A stretch of DNA of 31,429 bases, taken from positions 19,401 to 50,829 of the forward strand of contig NW_014577974.1 in assembly GCF_000485595.1 (NCBI RefSeq), read 5' to 3'. A program made the translations under genes and the position numbers. Position 1 is the stretch's first letter; every line of letters begins with the position of its first letter. This document shows, piece by piece, positions 9,343 to 20,520 of this stretch. A model generated the notes under the pieces. That model was given only the letters and a program-made list of their open reading frames with translations. It did no database searches and was not told the DNA's origin. This stretch comes from Priapulus caudatus. Taxonomy: Eukaryota > Priapulida > Priapulimorpha > Priapulimorphida > Priapulidae.

Positions 9343-10464
9343 ATGCTAGGCAGAACATGTTGCAATGCTAATGGAAGCCACATCTTTCGCTCCGCTAATA
9401 TGCTCCATTCGTGAAGTAGGGAATATGCAGCGCGTATATCTATCGCCCACTGGCATTGTCGATGTCATAGCGTCGATAGCAGCGTCGATGTCATCTGTCT
9501 GTGGCGTTGAGCGTTGATAAACATGTTTATGCTATTGTTTATCCGTCTAGCCATAGTAGTAATAGCATCATCAGTAACACAGCAGCAGCAGCCAATTACA
9601 ATCGCAACAACCAGTACATCAACACATACCAATAATAGTCATCAATAATATAATAATAATAGAAGAAGAAAAAGAACAACAACAGCAATAACAATAACAA
9701 CAACAGCAGCAGCAACAATAACAACAACAGTATCAGCAGTGACAACAACGATAAACAATAACAACAACAGCAGCAGCAACAATAACAACAACAGTAGCAG
9801 CAGTGACAACAACGATAACAATAACAACAACAGCCAGCAGCCAACAATAACAACAACAAGTTATCAGAGTGGACAACAAACGCATAACAATAAACACAAC
9901 AGCAAGCAGCAACAATAACAACAACAGTTCAGCAGTGACAACCAACGCATAACATAACCAACAACAGCAGCAGCAACAATAACACAACAGTAGCAGCAAG
10001 TGCAACAACGATAACAATAACAAGCAACAGCAGCAGCCAACAATAAAACAACAGTAGCAGCCAGTGACAACAACGATAACAATAACAACAACAGAGCAGC
10101 AACAATAACAACAACAGTAGCAGGCAGTGACAACAACGATCACAATAACAACAACACGCAAGCAGCAACAATAACACAACAGTAGCAGCAGTGACAACAA
10201 CGATTCACAATAAACAACAACAGCAGCAGCCCAACAATAAACAACAACATAGCACAAACTTAGGACAACAACGATTCACAATAACACAACAGTTAGACAG
10301 CAGTGACAACAACGATAACAATCAACAATAACAGCCAACTAGTGATGACAACAGCAAGCAGGCAGTGGAGGCAGCGCATCGTTACAAGATCGCAGTCGTG
10401 TAAGACTCCACGTGTCTATCCTACGCTCGTCATCCACTCCTACTCGCACTCTTCGTTATTATAG
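9343..10464. repeat. a-b intron with CAA/CAG higher-order triplet array
   Basis: After about 200 bp of plain sequence, 9575-10345 is an array of ACA/CAG/ATA triplets. Within it a roughly 60-bp unit recurs about ten times (GTGACAACAACGATAACAAT, then AACAACAACAGCAGCAGC, then AACAATAACAACAACAGTAG). Single-base indels break the triplet phase from about 9860 onward. The long Cys/Leu/Val-rich open frames here are repeat translations. The acceptor for exon b (cgttattatag) ends at 10464. Confidence 0.8.
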
Positions 10465-10584
10465 GACGCACTCAGTCTACTGGAGCCGATGGGCCAAGAT
10501 CGCTCGTGAATTACGTTCGGCCAGGGTGTGCCTTACGCCTCCGCACTCAATCCTAATACAGCAGAAAGAGAACACTGTCCGAAG
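10465..10584 (+). CDS. PSMD1: PSMD1 exon b, indel-damaged
   Basis: Hidden exon with no usable long open frame. It follows acceptor ttattatag (10464) and ends at donor GTAAGT (10585). Reading from 10465 gives DALSLLEPMGQD. From 10506 a shifted frame gives VNYVRQG. Further single-base shifts then give an ALIASALILIQQ-like stretch, and the exon ends with TGTCCGAAG (CPK). These pieces in this order are the conserved PSMD1 segment directly after exon a (GNK) and before the V-N-x-F-R segment. Phase 0 at the start matches the phase-0 end of exon a. About four or five indels are needed to restore the frame, all consistent with long-read error. There is no second copy in the window to compare. Confidence 0.85.
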
Positions 10585-10609
10585 GTAAGTGACCGCAACG
10601 AGTGGTCTT

Positions 10610-10902
10610 CGTCTCTCGGCAGGACGCACGCACACACGCAACGCACCGCACGCACACGCACACACGCAGCACGTCACGCACACACACACACACGCGCGCA
10701 ACACACACGACACACAATCGTCTGCTACCAACAACGCCACACGCACACGCACACAAGACACACACGCTACAACAAACGCACGTGCACGCACTACCGCAAC
10801 ACACGCACGCCACGCACGCACACACACACACACAAAACACATTTCACACTTTGACCGCCGTTGTCTGGTCGAGGGCAACTAATAAATCAGGGATCCTACA
10901 CA

Positions 10903-10950
<48 letters not shown>

Positions 10951-11245
10951 CACACACACACACCACGCACACACACACACACACCACACACACACCCACA
11001 CACACAAACAAAGACATTCCACACTTGATTCTGTGGCAACTTATAAATCATGACCTACACACACACGCACGCACGCACGCAACGCACAGCACGCCCACGC
11101 ACGCACGCCACAGCGACACACAACATACACAAACACACATGCCAAAACACACACACACAAACACACATGCAGCAAACACACACAGCAAACACAAAATTCA
11201 CACTTTGATTCTGTGCGGCAAACTATTAAATCATGACCTCCACAT
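10610..11245. repeat. CA-rich composite repeat with a ~180-bp period
   Basis: CA/CG dinucleotide repeats are interrupted three times by a related non-CA module, TTCACACTTTGATTCTGTGG then CAACTTATAAATCATGACCT. The module is at about 10845-10895 (most diverged), 11018-11060 and 11199-11245. The spacing is about 175-185 bp, so the array is a composite tandem repeat rather than simple CA. Histidine/threonine-rich frames are artefacts. Confidence 0.75.
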
Positions 11246-11334
11246 CATCCTTCTTAAACGCACAACATCCATGAATATTGGCACGCGCGAAGCAAAGCAA
11301 GAAGATTCGTAAATACGTGTCTCTTAGTGTTCTC

Positions 11335-11462
11335 CTTGAGAGAGAGAGGAGAGAGAGACGGGAGAAGAGAGAAAGGAGAAAGAAGACGAGAGAAAAGAGA
11401 GAGAGAGAAAGAGAGAGAGAAGAGAGAAGAGAGAGAGAAGAAGAGAGAGAGAGAGGAGAGAA

Positions 11463-11495
<33 letters not shown>

Positions 11496-11582
11496 AGAGA
11501 GCAGAGAGAGAAGAAAGGAGGGAGAAGAGAGCAGAGAGAGAGAGCAGGAGAGAGAGAGAGAGAGAGGATAGAGAGAGAGATA
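11335..11582. repeat. GA-rich microsatellite
   Basis: Degenerate GAGA/GAGAA purine repeat on the + strand. Arg/Glu-rich and Leu/Ser-rich open frames over it are repeat translations. Confidence 0.9.
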
Positions 11583-11873
11583 AAGTATGTTCGTGTGGTT
11601 GTGTCGGTGTGTGTGAATCGTGCCGGCGTGCCGGCAGTGCGTGCGTGTGTGTGTCGTGCGTGCGTGCGTGGCCGCCGCGTGCGTGTGTACGTAGCTGATA
11701 GTCGGGTGAGCAATAATGAATAGATGATGATGATTGGATGATGATGATGATCATTGATTATGACCACTCAGCTCGGCCTGACATTGCCAGTCTTGCTCGT
11801 GGCCCCGTTGAATGTCACTGTCGTCACTGTCACTGTCGTCACTGTCACTGATCGTTTGTGTGGTGTGACATGG
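11583..11873. other. b-c intron end with GT and short tandem repeats
   Basis: GTGC-rich repeat (about 11600-11690), GAT triplets (11723-11752) and a TGTCACTGTCGTCAC-type short tandem repeat (about 11815-11850) precede exon c. No clean acceptor AG is visible right at the exon c start. Confidence 0.6.
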
Positions 11874-11980
11874 CTGAAACACTTCAGAGATCTAGTACAC
11901 GAAAGATCATATGACAAGCTACGCAGGACGTGATGCAAAGTACGGAGGCGATCATCGCGCCCAGGGGATCTCGACGGCAG
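11874..11980 (+). CDS. PSMD1: PSMD1 exon c, indel-damaged
   Basis: Hidden exon without a usable open frame. Pieces in conserved order are FRDL (11883-11894), a YEKII-like stretch near 11895-11910, DK (11913-11918), DVM (11927-11935), a KYGA-like stretch, IIA (11951-11959), QGI (11962-11970), then D and a final AG-split glycine before donor GTAAAC (11981). PSMD1 has exactly this F-R-x-L-Y...DKHDDVMAK(F/Y)GAI(L/I)AQGILDAG segment directly before GGRNVT. The split-glycine end fits the start of exon d, which begins with the two remaining codon bases. The start is approximate because the acceptor AG seems lost to an indel. Many one-base indels are needed to restore the frame, as in exon b. Confidence 0.82.
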
Positions 11981-12794
11981 GTAAACGCCTTGTGCAATGG
12001 CTATAGGATTGATTTTCATGCGTATTTACAGTGAACATAGTACTATGCAATGGTATCATTGTATCAATGTTTAGCAATGGTGTGTATAATATTATATATA
12101 TATATATACTTTATATATATATATATATATTCCTCCTGTTTGCCTGGTGTACGGTTATATTATTGAGTAATTAAATCAAGCTAACTAAAATAGAAGTCTA
12201 TATATCAGCCCAGGTATAAGACCTAAACTATTAACTATAAACTAATGGGTCTTATAACTTATAAATAGGCAGGATAATTTGCTTGGTTTCTGTCCTGGGT
12301 AATCAGAATGGATATCTTTCAGATAAATTGGCATTTGCTTGATCGCCCTTTGAACTTTTAATTTCCAATGCTTATGGAAGTGTATTTTAGCCATGAATAG
12401 AAAATGTAATTCATTAACACGCACATGGCACACCACACACGACACACACACACACACCACACGCACGCCACGCACGCACACCGCAACGCACGACGCCACA
12501 CGGCACACACGCAACACACACATACACACACACATACACGCACATTACACGCACATACACGCGCACACACACACACGCCACACACACACACACACACACA
12601 CACACACCACACACCACACGCCCGACACACACGCACACACTGCCACACGACGCACGCACCACACACACACACACACACAACACACACACCACACCACACA
12701 CAACACACACAAACACACACACACACCATACAAGCACGCACATGCACACACGCACGCACGACACACACACACACACACACAGCACGCACACGCA

Positions 12795-12839
<45 letters not shown>

Positions 12840-13234
12840 GCACACAAACAAACACACACACGCCGCACACACGCACCGCGCACACTCATACATATTATAA
12901 AGGATATCCGCTTTAGTATGCCTGATCACAATTCAGCTCAAGTTCAGTTTGCCACCATTAAGCATTATATTGATTGCCAACAAAATTGATAAAAATTTAT
13001 TATACATGCGTGTCCGCAATTGTGGTGCATAAGTGATTAAGTGAGTTTAATTTATATGTACGACGTTTACATAAATGCGTGATGGTAGCAATGTGGAAAA
13101 CTTACATACTTTCGTAACGAGTACGATATCATACAACTAAAGGCATCTTAGTCATATTACATATCATGCATCATCAACTATCATATTATATATGAGGAGG
13201 GCGCAGTGTAATACAGCACGCGTTTAAAACTTCG
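11981..13234. repeat. Intron with TA and CA microsatellites
   Basis: TA repeats at about 12090-12131. A long CA repeat with CG, CCA and CGC interruptions fills about 12410-12890, and both strands give spurious Cys/Val or His/Thr frames. Sequence from 12000 to 12410 and from 12895 to 13230 holds nothing recognised. Confidence 0.75.
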
Positions 13235-15130
13235 ATACACGTCACTCACGCACTCACTCACTCGATTCGCTCACGTCACTCGACTCACTCACTCAAAACT
13301 CACCCACCCACCATCCATCACTCACTCACGCACTCACTCACTCACTTACTCATTCCACCACTCACTCACTCACTCACTCACTCACAGCTCACTCCTCGAC
13401 TCACTCACTCACACACACCTAATCACTCACTCACGCATTCACTCACTCACTCACTCACCCATCCACTCATCTCGTCATCACTCAGCCACCATCACTCATC
13501 TCACTCGCTTCACTGCACTCAGCTCACCTCCTCACTCACTCACTCACTCACTCACTCACTCATTCACTCACTTACTCACTCATTCATTCACTCATTCACC
13601 CATCCACTCACTCGCTCACTCACTCACACATCCACTCACTCGCTCACTCACTCACTCCTCGCTCACTCACTTGTTCATTCACTAAACTCACTCACTCAAA
13701 CTCACTCAAACTCGCTCGCTCGATTACTCACTCGATCATTCACTCGATCACTCACTCGTGCTCTCACCCGCCCACCATTCAAGAAACCTACAGGACAGTA
13801 GTTTTCCCATATTTTTTTACCTAGCTTGGATTGTGCGTGTGTTCGTTGCCTGAGCGAATGACATTGAAAGCGAAGCGATGACCTTGCCCTAGGCTAGTAT
13901 CGACCCAGCCAATCCGCAACCAGTTATCATCGCAATTTTGTCGCGCGCTCTCACAACGATTCAGTTGCAAGGCCGAACAACAGAACTAACTCGAGGTCAT
14001 GGTCAATCGCATTCAGCATTCTGCACAGCGTGTCTGCTGCATATATTAATTTACACGTGCAAAATACAAATGCGTATATGTGCGCAGTAGGGTTGCCTTC
14101 CTGTTTACGAAGGCAATATTGATATAGGCAATTCTCTCATGTCGTGATTAAAAAAAATTCACTTTCCGATTAAGAATATGCACAGTGAGTTGACAAATTT
14201 ATGAAGCGTAATTGTACATGTGGATAAACTTGAGCTTAGTTTATGCGTAGATATGGGATTGTAAAAGTCTTTGAAGTGATGCAAATTTTCGATTTCATTA
14301 ATTGCTTTTATTCGGTCCCACGGTCATAATTTAGTCTACAGAGTATCAGTAAATGGCGTCCTTGCCTGCTCGGAATATGTCACATGACTGTCTATCTATA
14401 CATGCTCTTATTCCTCCGTTAAAATTATGTATTTAATATATTTACGAATAAAAAGTCACACCGAGTAACAATATTGCCAAAGTCTGTGGTCATATTTACA
14501 TTTTTGGTTTTCCATTGAAGATTGTATCAGCAAATTTCAAATATATATCTATCGAAGTAATTTCTTAGTCATTAAAATGCTGTGAAAATATCAACGTCAA
14601 GAAACGATTTTGTAGAAAAGTTTTGCCCGCGTTTTCCCTTGGCATGAATCATCATTGAAAAAACGTTGATTTTAATAAGAGAATAGGGGAGCAGATTTTC
14701 CTTCGTTTTATTTCCAAAATAGCCTAATTAAATATTTAGTGGCTTCTTAGTTAGAAATGAAATTTTAAACATTTCTGCAAGAACTTGTTTATACGGAAAA
14801 GTATTCAGTATCACATGCCTATAGACTCCTCTACAGTATGTAAATTATTAAAGCTAGCCCTGCTAATTTATCAATGTATTCATTTAGAAATTGAAACCAG
14901 TATTCCCTAGTTCCCACTGCTTCCGTTGTCACTGATTTTTTCATTGAATATCCATAGTTTTTTTTGTTCTCTCCAGTTCCTTTCATGCACTTTTTTCTCA
15001 AACTTATTGTATTTCTACCCACCATAGATCATGGCAGATGCCTTGCATATGTTATATGTTATATATGTTAAGGATAAGTTTAAGATAAATTTCAAGGTTT
15101 TTAGCAGGCTACAGAGTTGCATATCAATTC
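13235..15130. repeat. Repeated block A, copy 2
   Basis: CACT/CACTC repeat (about 13235-13760) followed by a copy of the unique part of block A, from cctacaggacagtag near 13787 to catatcaattccatcc near 15120. Compared with copy 1 it has many small deletions, often of G or GA steps. It also has an insertion of about 65 bp at roughly 14024-14095 that is absent from copy 1. No exon recognised. The position after exon c and before a CAG tract mirrors copy 1 before exon d. Confidence 0.87.
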
Positions 15131-15139
15131 CATCCACCG

Positions 15140-15180
15140 CTGCCGCCACCATCACCACCAGCAGCAGCAGCAGCAGCAGT

Positions 15181-15211
<31 letters not shown>

Positions 15212-15215
15212 GCAC

Positions 15216-15248
<33 letters not shown>

Positions 15249-15314
15249 TAGCAGCAATAGCAGCAGCAGTAGTAGCAGCAATAGCAGTAGCAGCAGCAGC
15301 AGCAGCAGCAGCAC

Positions 15315-15347
<33 letters not shown>

Positions 15348-15413
15348 TAGCAGCAATAGCAGCAGCAGTAGTAGCAGCAATAGCAGTAGCAGCAGCAGCA
15401 GCAGCAGCAGCAC

Positions 15414-15446
<33 letters not shown>

Positions 15447-15503
15447 TAGCAGCAATAGCAGCAGCAGTAGTAGCAGCAATAGCAGTAGCAGCAGCAGCAG
15501 CAG
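15140..15503. repeat. CAG array with an exact 99-bp higher-order repeat
   Basis: Uninterrupted AGC/AGT/AAT-type triplets. From 15211 an identical pattern recurs every 99 bp, marked by AGCACCAGCACCAGC at 15211, 15310 and 15409 and by AGCAATAGCAGCAGCAGTAG inside each unit. The third unit is cut by the N gap. In contrast to the neighbouring noisy sequence, the triplet phase is perfectly kept. Poly-Ser, poly-Ala and poly-Leu frames are artefacts. Confidence 0.92.
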
Positions 15504-15513
15504 NNNNNNNNNN
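15504..15513. other. Assembly gap (10 N)
   Basis: Ten N bases separate the CAG array from an unrelated 22-bp tandem repeat. A round 10-N run is a scaffolding placeholder, so the true distance is unknown. Confidence 0.98.
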
Positions 15514-15690
15514 CTCTTCATCTCTCCATCGTTCACTCTTCATCTCTCCATCGTTCACTCTTCATCTCTCCATCGTTCACTCTTCATCTCTCCATCGTTC
15601 ACTCTTCATCTCTCCATCGTTCACTCGCACATCATCGTTTATATCATCGTTCATCGTTCACTCTACATCGCCCGCTCCCTCTCTCTCTAA
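15514..15690. repeat. 22-bp minisatellite
   Basis: Five exact copies of CTCTTCATCTCTCCATCGTT+CA (15514-15623), followed by degenerate ATCATCGTTCA words to about 15670 and a short CT run. Confidence 0.92.
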
Positions 15691-16559
15691 GTGCTGATAA
15701 AGTTCGTTTTATATTTCTGGCTTATTGGAAATGTTTCGCAGCGTTTAGATGCTAGAGCGATATTAATGGTTATGATAGCTAAGCTGATTATCCCCATTTT
15801 AAAATAAAAATGTCGCAATCAAAACTGGATTTAAAGGAATTATTTCATAAATAACTGCACAATCGAGAAAAGATATAGCGAAATATAGTCTCACCTAATA
15901 GCGAACATGATTACTGATTACTCCAGTATACAAATTATAATGAGTTTATGTTATTATGGTATATAAAATAGCAAATAATGCACGCACATTCTTTCGTATA
16001 GCGATAATGCCCTTGAAATCGGCAACCAGCGGACAAAAATGCATCTCATTGAGTGACGTAAGGTTCTAGACTAGTACAACAGGGTCTCGCAGGAAACAAG
16101 AGCCATAATCACATAACCGCGTCAACACGATGTAAACAAAGAGATTTCAATCGTTGTATATATTTTTTTATGGATATAACGATGTACGGGTGTTTGCAAG
16201 ACATATTAGCCTTACTTTATTCGCTTGCTATTACGCCAGCAATACCAAGTAAGTATTGTGATGGCCGGAAAGATGCGAGGACGGTCAGGAAGACTGTTTG
16301 AAATCATGATTTTTACCAGTTTGAAGCACATCTGAGTAGAATGGATGCGCGTGCATGCGCGCAAGTGTTCCTGCATCCGCGCGTGCATGGTGGCGTTTCT
16401 ATATAGATAGCTCTATACCATGAGATACATGAGTGGCTAGAATGAGCACACTAACATTTCTTTCTACGAGTCATTGTGGAAATCCTATTAACTCTTTTAA
16501 GCTCTCATTCATGCTCTCTTTCTTCTTTCTCGCTTCTTTCTCACTATCTCTCCCTCGAT

Positions 16560-16601
<42 letters not shown>

Positions 16602-17186
16602 TCTCTCACGCTTCTCTTCTCTCTGCATCTTTCTCTCTCGCGCCGTTCTCTCCTCTCTATTGCTCGTCTCTCTCTGCTCTCTCTCTTCTCGCCCTTCTTT
16701 CTCCTCTCGCTTTCTCTCTCTCTCTCTTTCATGCATGCTATATGAGAAATGCAATTTCCCCACCCTGGATCAGTTGCCCAGTGAAGTCGCATTCTGATGC
16801 TATTAAGCGGAGCATTAATGACGTGCTACGATGCAGGGCAACTCATCTGCTGCGCCATTATATGAGAGCAGCCGAAAGTATCGCGCTAATATAAATTTAT
16901 CCCGATTAATTGACAATGCCGTCATATTAATGGTGTGTCCCTGTCAGCCTCGAGTTACTCTATCGACGATGGTGTACTTAACGCAAGCAACCAGCGACAC
17001 ACACGATCCGCACAGAACATTCTTACGACCGCCAGCACGTAGCAGCACGCAGCACGCACCGGTGGGCACGCACGCAACATCACCGCACACAGCGTAGCAG
17101 GCACAGCACAAGCCACAACACAGCACAATCACACACACGCACAGACACGCACGTACACACACACACACATCACACACACACACACA

Positions 17187-17224
<38 letters not shown>

Positions 17225-17689
17225 GCACGCACACACAACAACCAGCACAGCACACACAGCACCGACGCTCCACACAGTCGTCGCACCTCGCACGCACGCA
17301 CACTTTCACACACACACACACGAGCCACACCCACACCACACACACACACACACACCACCGCCACGCCACAAGATCTTGGTCTAGCACACTGCGCAGCTCT
17401 ATCACGTTATATATAGTCATGATCGATATCTCACACAGCATACGCTACTTCAACATTCGTCGAAACCATAGATGTTCTGCTTCATCGATTTCTCATAATC
17501 TATATATAATATATAATATATATATATATATATATAATACATATATAAATATAATTACTTTACAATGTCATTTTCCACCTGACAATAGAAATTCATTGCT
17601 GATAAATTCTATATCCGTGGATCGAATTTTCATCGCTGACTAGAATGAATTCACATGGCGCGCTCGCAGCGACACATCGTCGAGGTGTA
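15691..17689. repeat. Non-coding stretch with CT, CA and TA repeats
   Basis: 15691-16500 holds nothing recognised. A CT repeat lies at about 16505-16730, with a C-run near 16560. A CA repeat with CG and CAG interruptions lies at about 16995-17370. TA repeats lie at about 17505-17545. No exon of PSMD1 or other gene was recognised. Confidence 0.7.
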
Positions 17690-19490
17690 GAAACAGGATT
17701 GGTCGTGCTCACGCACGCTTACACCAGCGCGCGGTATAATTGTGCGTGCGTTTGTACATGCGTCGTGCGTGTATAAATTGCGTTGCGGTGTAATATTGCG
17801 CGTGTAATGCGTGCGTGCGTGTATACATTTGCTGCGTTTTAATGCGTGCGTGGTATAATGTTGCGTGCGTGTGTAAGGTGTCGTGCGTGTATAATGCGTG
17901 CTGCGTGATAATGGTGCGTGCGTGTAATGCGTGCGTGCGTGATAATGTGTCGATGCGTATGTAATGCTTGCGGTGCGTTATAATGCGCGTGCTGTATAAT
18001 GTTCGTGCTGGTGTAATGCTGCGTCGTGTATAAATGCGCTCGTGCTGTATAATTGTACGTGCGTCGGGTTAATGCGTCGTCTTATAATGCTGCGTGCTGT
18101 ATAATGTGTCGTGCGTGTTAATGCTTGGCTAGCAGTGAATAATTTGCGTGCTGTTATGGTTGCTGTGCTGTACAATGGGTGCGTACGCGTTATAAATGTG
18201 CGTGCGTGCTATAATGCTTGCTGGCGTGGTAATGTGTCGTGCGCTGTGTAATGCTTTTTATTTTAGCGTGCTGTAATAATGCGTGCTGCGTGTATAATGT
18301 GTGCGTTGCGGTAAATATGTCTGCGTGTAAAAAATCGTCGTGCGTGAATAATTGCGCTGCGTGCGTTGTAATGCGTGCGTGCTGTATATATGCGGCGGCG
18401 TGTAAAGTGCGTGCGTTATAATGCTGCAGGCGTGTTATAATGCGTGCTTGCGTGATAATGCGTGCTGCGGTATAATGTGTGGCTTGCGTTATCAATGTGT
18501 CGCGTCGTGATAATGCGTGCGTGCGTGTATAAATGCGTGCGTGCGTGTATAAGTTGCGTGCTGTATAATCGTGGCCGTACGTGTATAATCGTGCTGCGTG
18601 TATAATGTGTGCGTGCGTGTTATAATCGTGCGTGCGTTAAAAGTGTGCGTCGTGTATAATGCGTGCGTGCGTGTAAAGTTGTGCGTGCGTGTATATGCGT
18701 GCGTGCCTGTATAATTTGCGTGCGTGATAATTCCGTTTTTTTTTTTTTTTGCGTGCGGTAAATTGTTGCGTGCGGTATAATCGCTGCGGATACCCTGCGT
18801 GCTGCGTGTATAATGCTGCGTGCTGTTAATAATGTGTGCGTGCGTGTATAATCCTGCGTGCGTGTAATAAATGTGTTCTCGCTGTATAACCGTGCGGCTT
18901 GTATAATGCCGCGTGCGTGTATAATTGCTTGCTGTAAAAAGTGTGCCTAGTGTACAATGCTGTCGTGCGTAGTAAATATTGCTGCGTGTATCATGCTGCG
19001 TGCGTGTATAATGTTGCGTGCGTGTAAATGCTGCGTGCGTGTATAATGGTGCGTGCGTGTAAAATTAGTGCGCGTGTATAATGCGTGCGTCGTGTATTAA
19101 TGTGCGTCGCGTGTATAATCGTCGTCGTGTAATAGATGACGTGCGTGCGTGGTAATGCGTGCGTGCATGTAACTCGTGCGTGCGTGTGTAATCGTGCGAT
19201 GCGTTTATATAGCTGGCTGCGTGTATAAATGTTCGGCGTGTAATATGTGTGCGTGCTGTATAATGCGTATTGCGTGCCGTGTATAATGTTCGTGCGTGTA
19301 TAATGTGCGTGCCGTTGTAATGTTGCGCGCGGTATAATGCGCTGCGTGCCGTGAAATGCGTGGTGCGGTATATATGTTGCGTGCGTGTAAATGTTTGCGT
19401 GCGTATAATGCTGCGTGCGTGTATAATCTGTGCTCGTGTAAATTTCGTGCGTTACAATCGTGCGTGCGTGTAAATATGTGCCGTACAATC
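17690..19490. repeat. ~1.8-kb array of a TGCGTGCGTGTATAA-like unit
   Basis: A continuous tandem array, probably over a hundred units, of a 15-17 bp motif near TGCGTGCGTGTATAA(T). It alternates a GCGT block with a TATAAT block. Variation is almost all by one- or two-base insertions or deletions. A lone T-run (about 18736-18749) interrupts it. On the - strand it yields a stream of short spurious open frames. It sits in what should be the intron upstream of PSMD1 exon a. I know no named satellite with this unit. Confidence 0.9.
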
Positions 19491-20520
19491 ATCACGAACA
19501 CGCGGCAGCGAGATTTTACCGGACCTTTAAAGAGAATTTCGAATCGAGTGTCGTTGAAAGAATCCAATTCCGAACCACGTTGGTTTTTATCGTATGTTGG
19601 ATTGCACTTGCTAATATTCATATGTTGAAATAGAAATGTCACTCAACGTGCGCTGGCAGGGCGCGCGTGCGCAATGCATGCGTGCGTCATGCGCGTGAAC
19701 TGTGGGTGTATGCGTACATGGGTTGTGTTGCACACGATTGTTATCTAAATATATGCATTTTTTACGTTGACTTGTTATCTTAGTGTGGGACGTACTGTGC
19801 TTAGTCGCGCGCGCGTGCGTCAGCGCGTGTTGCCTGAGTTGTTGCGCGTGCTTGGTGCGGGATAGCGTAACGTGTGTGTGTGTGTTGTGTGTGTACCGTG
19901 CTGCTGCGTGGCTTGTGCGTGCGTGTGCGTGCGGCGTTCGTGCGTGCGTTGTGTGTGTTTTGTGTGACCGTGTGTGTGCGTGCTTGTTACGTGGTGCATG
20001 AGCGTGGTTTTTGTGTGTGTCCGTGATGTGCGCGTGCTTGCGGTGGTATCATGCTACACACACAGACCCGCTGTCACAAACTGAGAAACCGTACCATTAT
20101 CCTTTCATGGAACTTATAGGAAGATGGCCGCCATACTCCCGCAGGAAATTGCAGCAGCGGCGTGGATACGGTTACGATAAGACAATGAGAGTGTGTAGGC
20201 GCGTTCCTGGCGAATCCAAATGCATTCAGGCAAGGCAAACATCAATGTCCTGTCGGACCGTGTCTGTAACGGCCTAAACAATGCCTCGGCTGCATCGTGT
20301 TTGTGCGATGCGTTTCCGCTATTGATCCAGCACGCAACTATCTATCTATAATGTGCGTGTCTAAATAATCTTGGCATTTCGAAAATTTCGCCAGCATGTA
20401 TATACCAGGTATCGTTCACTTACGATACGGATAAATGTTAGTATATATATATATATATATATAATAGTAATATATATATATAATATATATATATATATAT
20501 ACGTTAGTGGGTTTTTTAAG
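19491..20520. repeat. GT/GC-rich and TA repeats
   Basis: A GCGTGC/GTGTGT-rich stretch lies at about 19650-20045 and TA repeats at about 20440-20502. Between them 20060-20340 is ordinary sequence with an 88-codon open frame (20011-20277) that resembles nothing I know and has no visible splice context. I do not call it a gene. Confidence 0.65.

Larger units (their letters stand above)
7674..9345. repeat. Repeated block B, copy 1
   Basis: From about 7674 to 9345 the sequence repeats at about 26507-28117, starting near the catgtctgtagatgagtg motif and ending at the right arm of a palindromic MITE. Differences are mainly single-base insertions in this copy. They break exon a, while the other copy keeps it open. 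One larger difference, about 33 bp, lies in the MITE left arm. Apart from exon a I recognise no gene; the short open frames over 7836-8390 differ in frame between copies and look non-coding. Confidence 0.9.

Noticed and set aside
9361-9560. tRNA or small RNA gene
   Set aside because: I looked for B-box GGTTCGANTCC-like words across the window and found none with a matching A box and cloverleaf.
10602-11312. 236-codon His/Thr-rich frame
   Set aside because: Translation of CA dinucleotide repeats; it also overlaps the CA composite satellite and has no start or splice context.
12358-12989. Cys/Val-rich and His/Thr-rich long frames
   Set aside because: CA/GT microsatellite translations on the two strands.
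15015-15690. Poly-Ser, poly-Ala and poly-Leu frames across the N gap
   Set aside because: CAG array translations joined through ambiguous bases.
17690-19490. Possible CRISPR-like array
   Set aside because: There are no unique spacers; the 15-17 bp unit repeats head to tail, and the surroundings are animal genome.
18991-19642. Thr/His/Tyr-rich frames on the - strand (165 and 145 codons)
   Set aside because: Reverse reading of the TGCGTGCGTGTATAA array.
20011-20277. 88-codon frame with a WPPYSRRKLQQRRGYGY stretch
   Set aside because: No family recognised, begins in GT-rich repeat, no splice signals that fit; kept only as unassigned.
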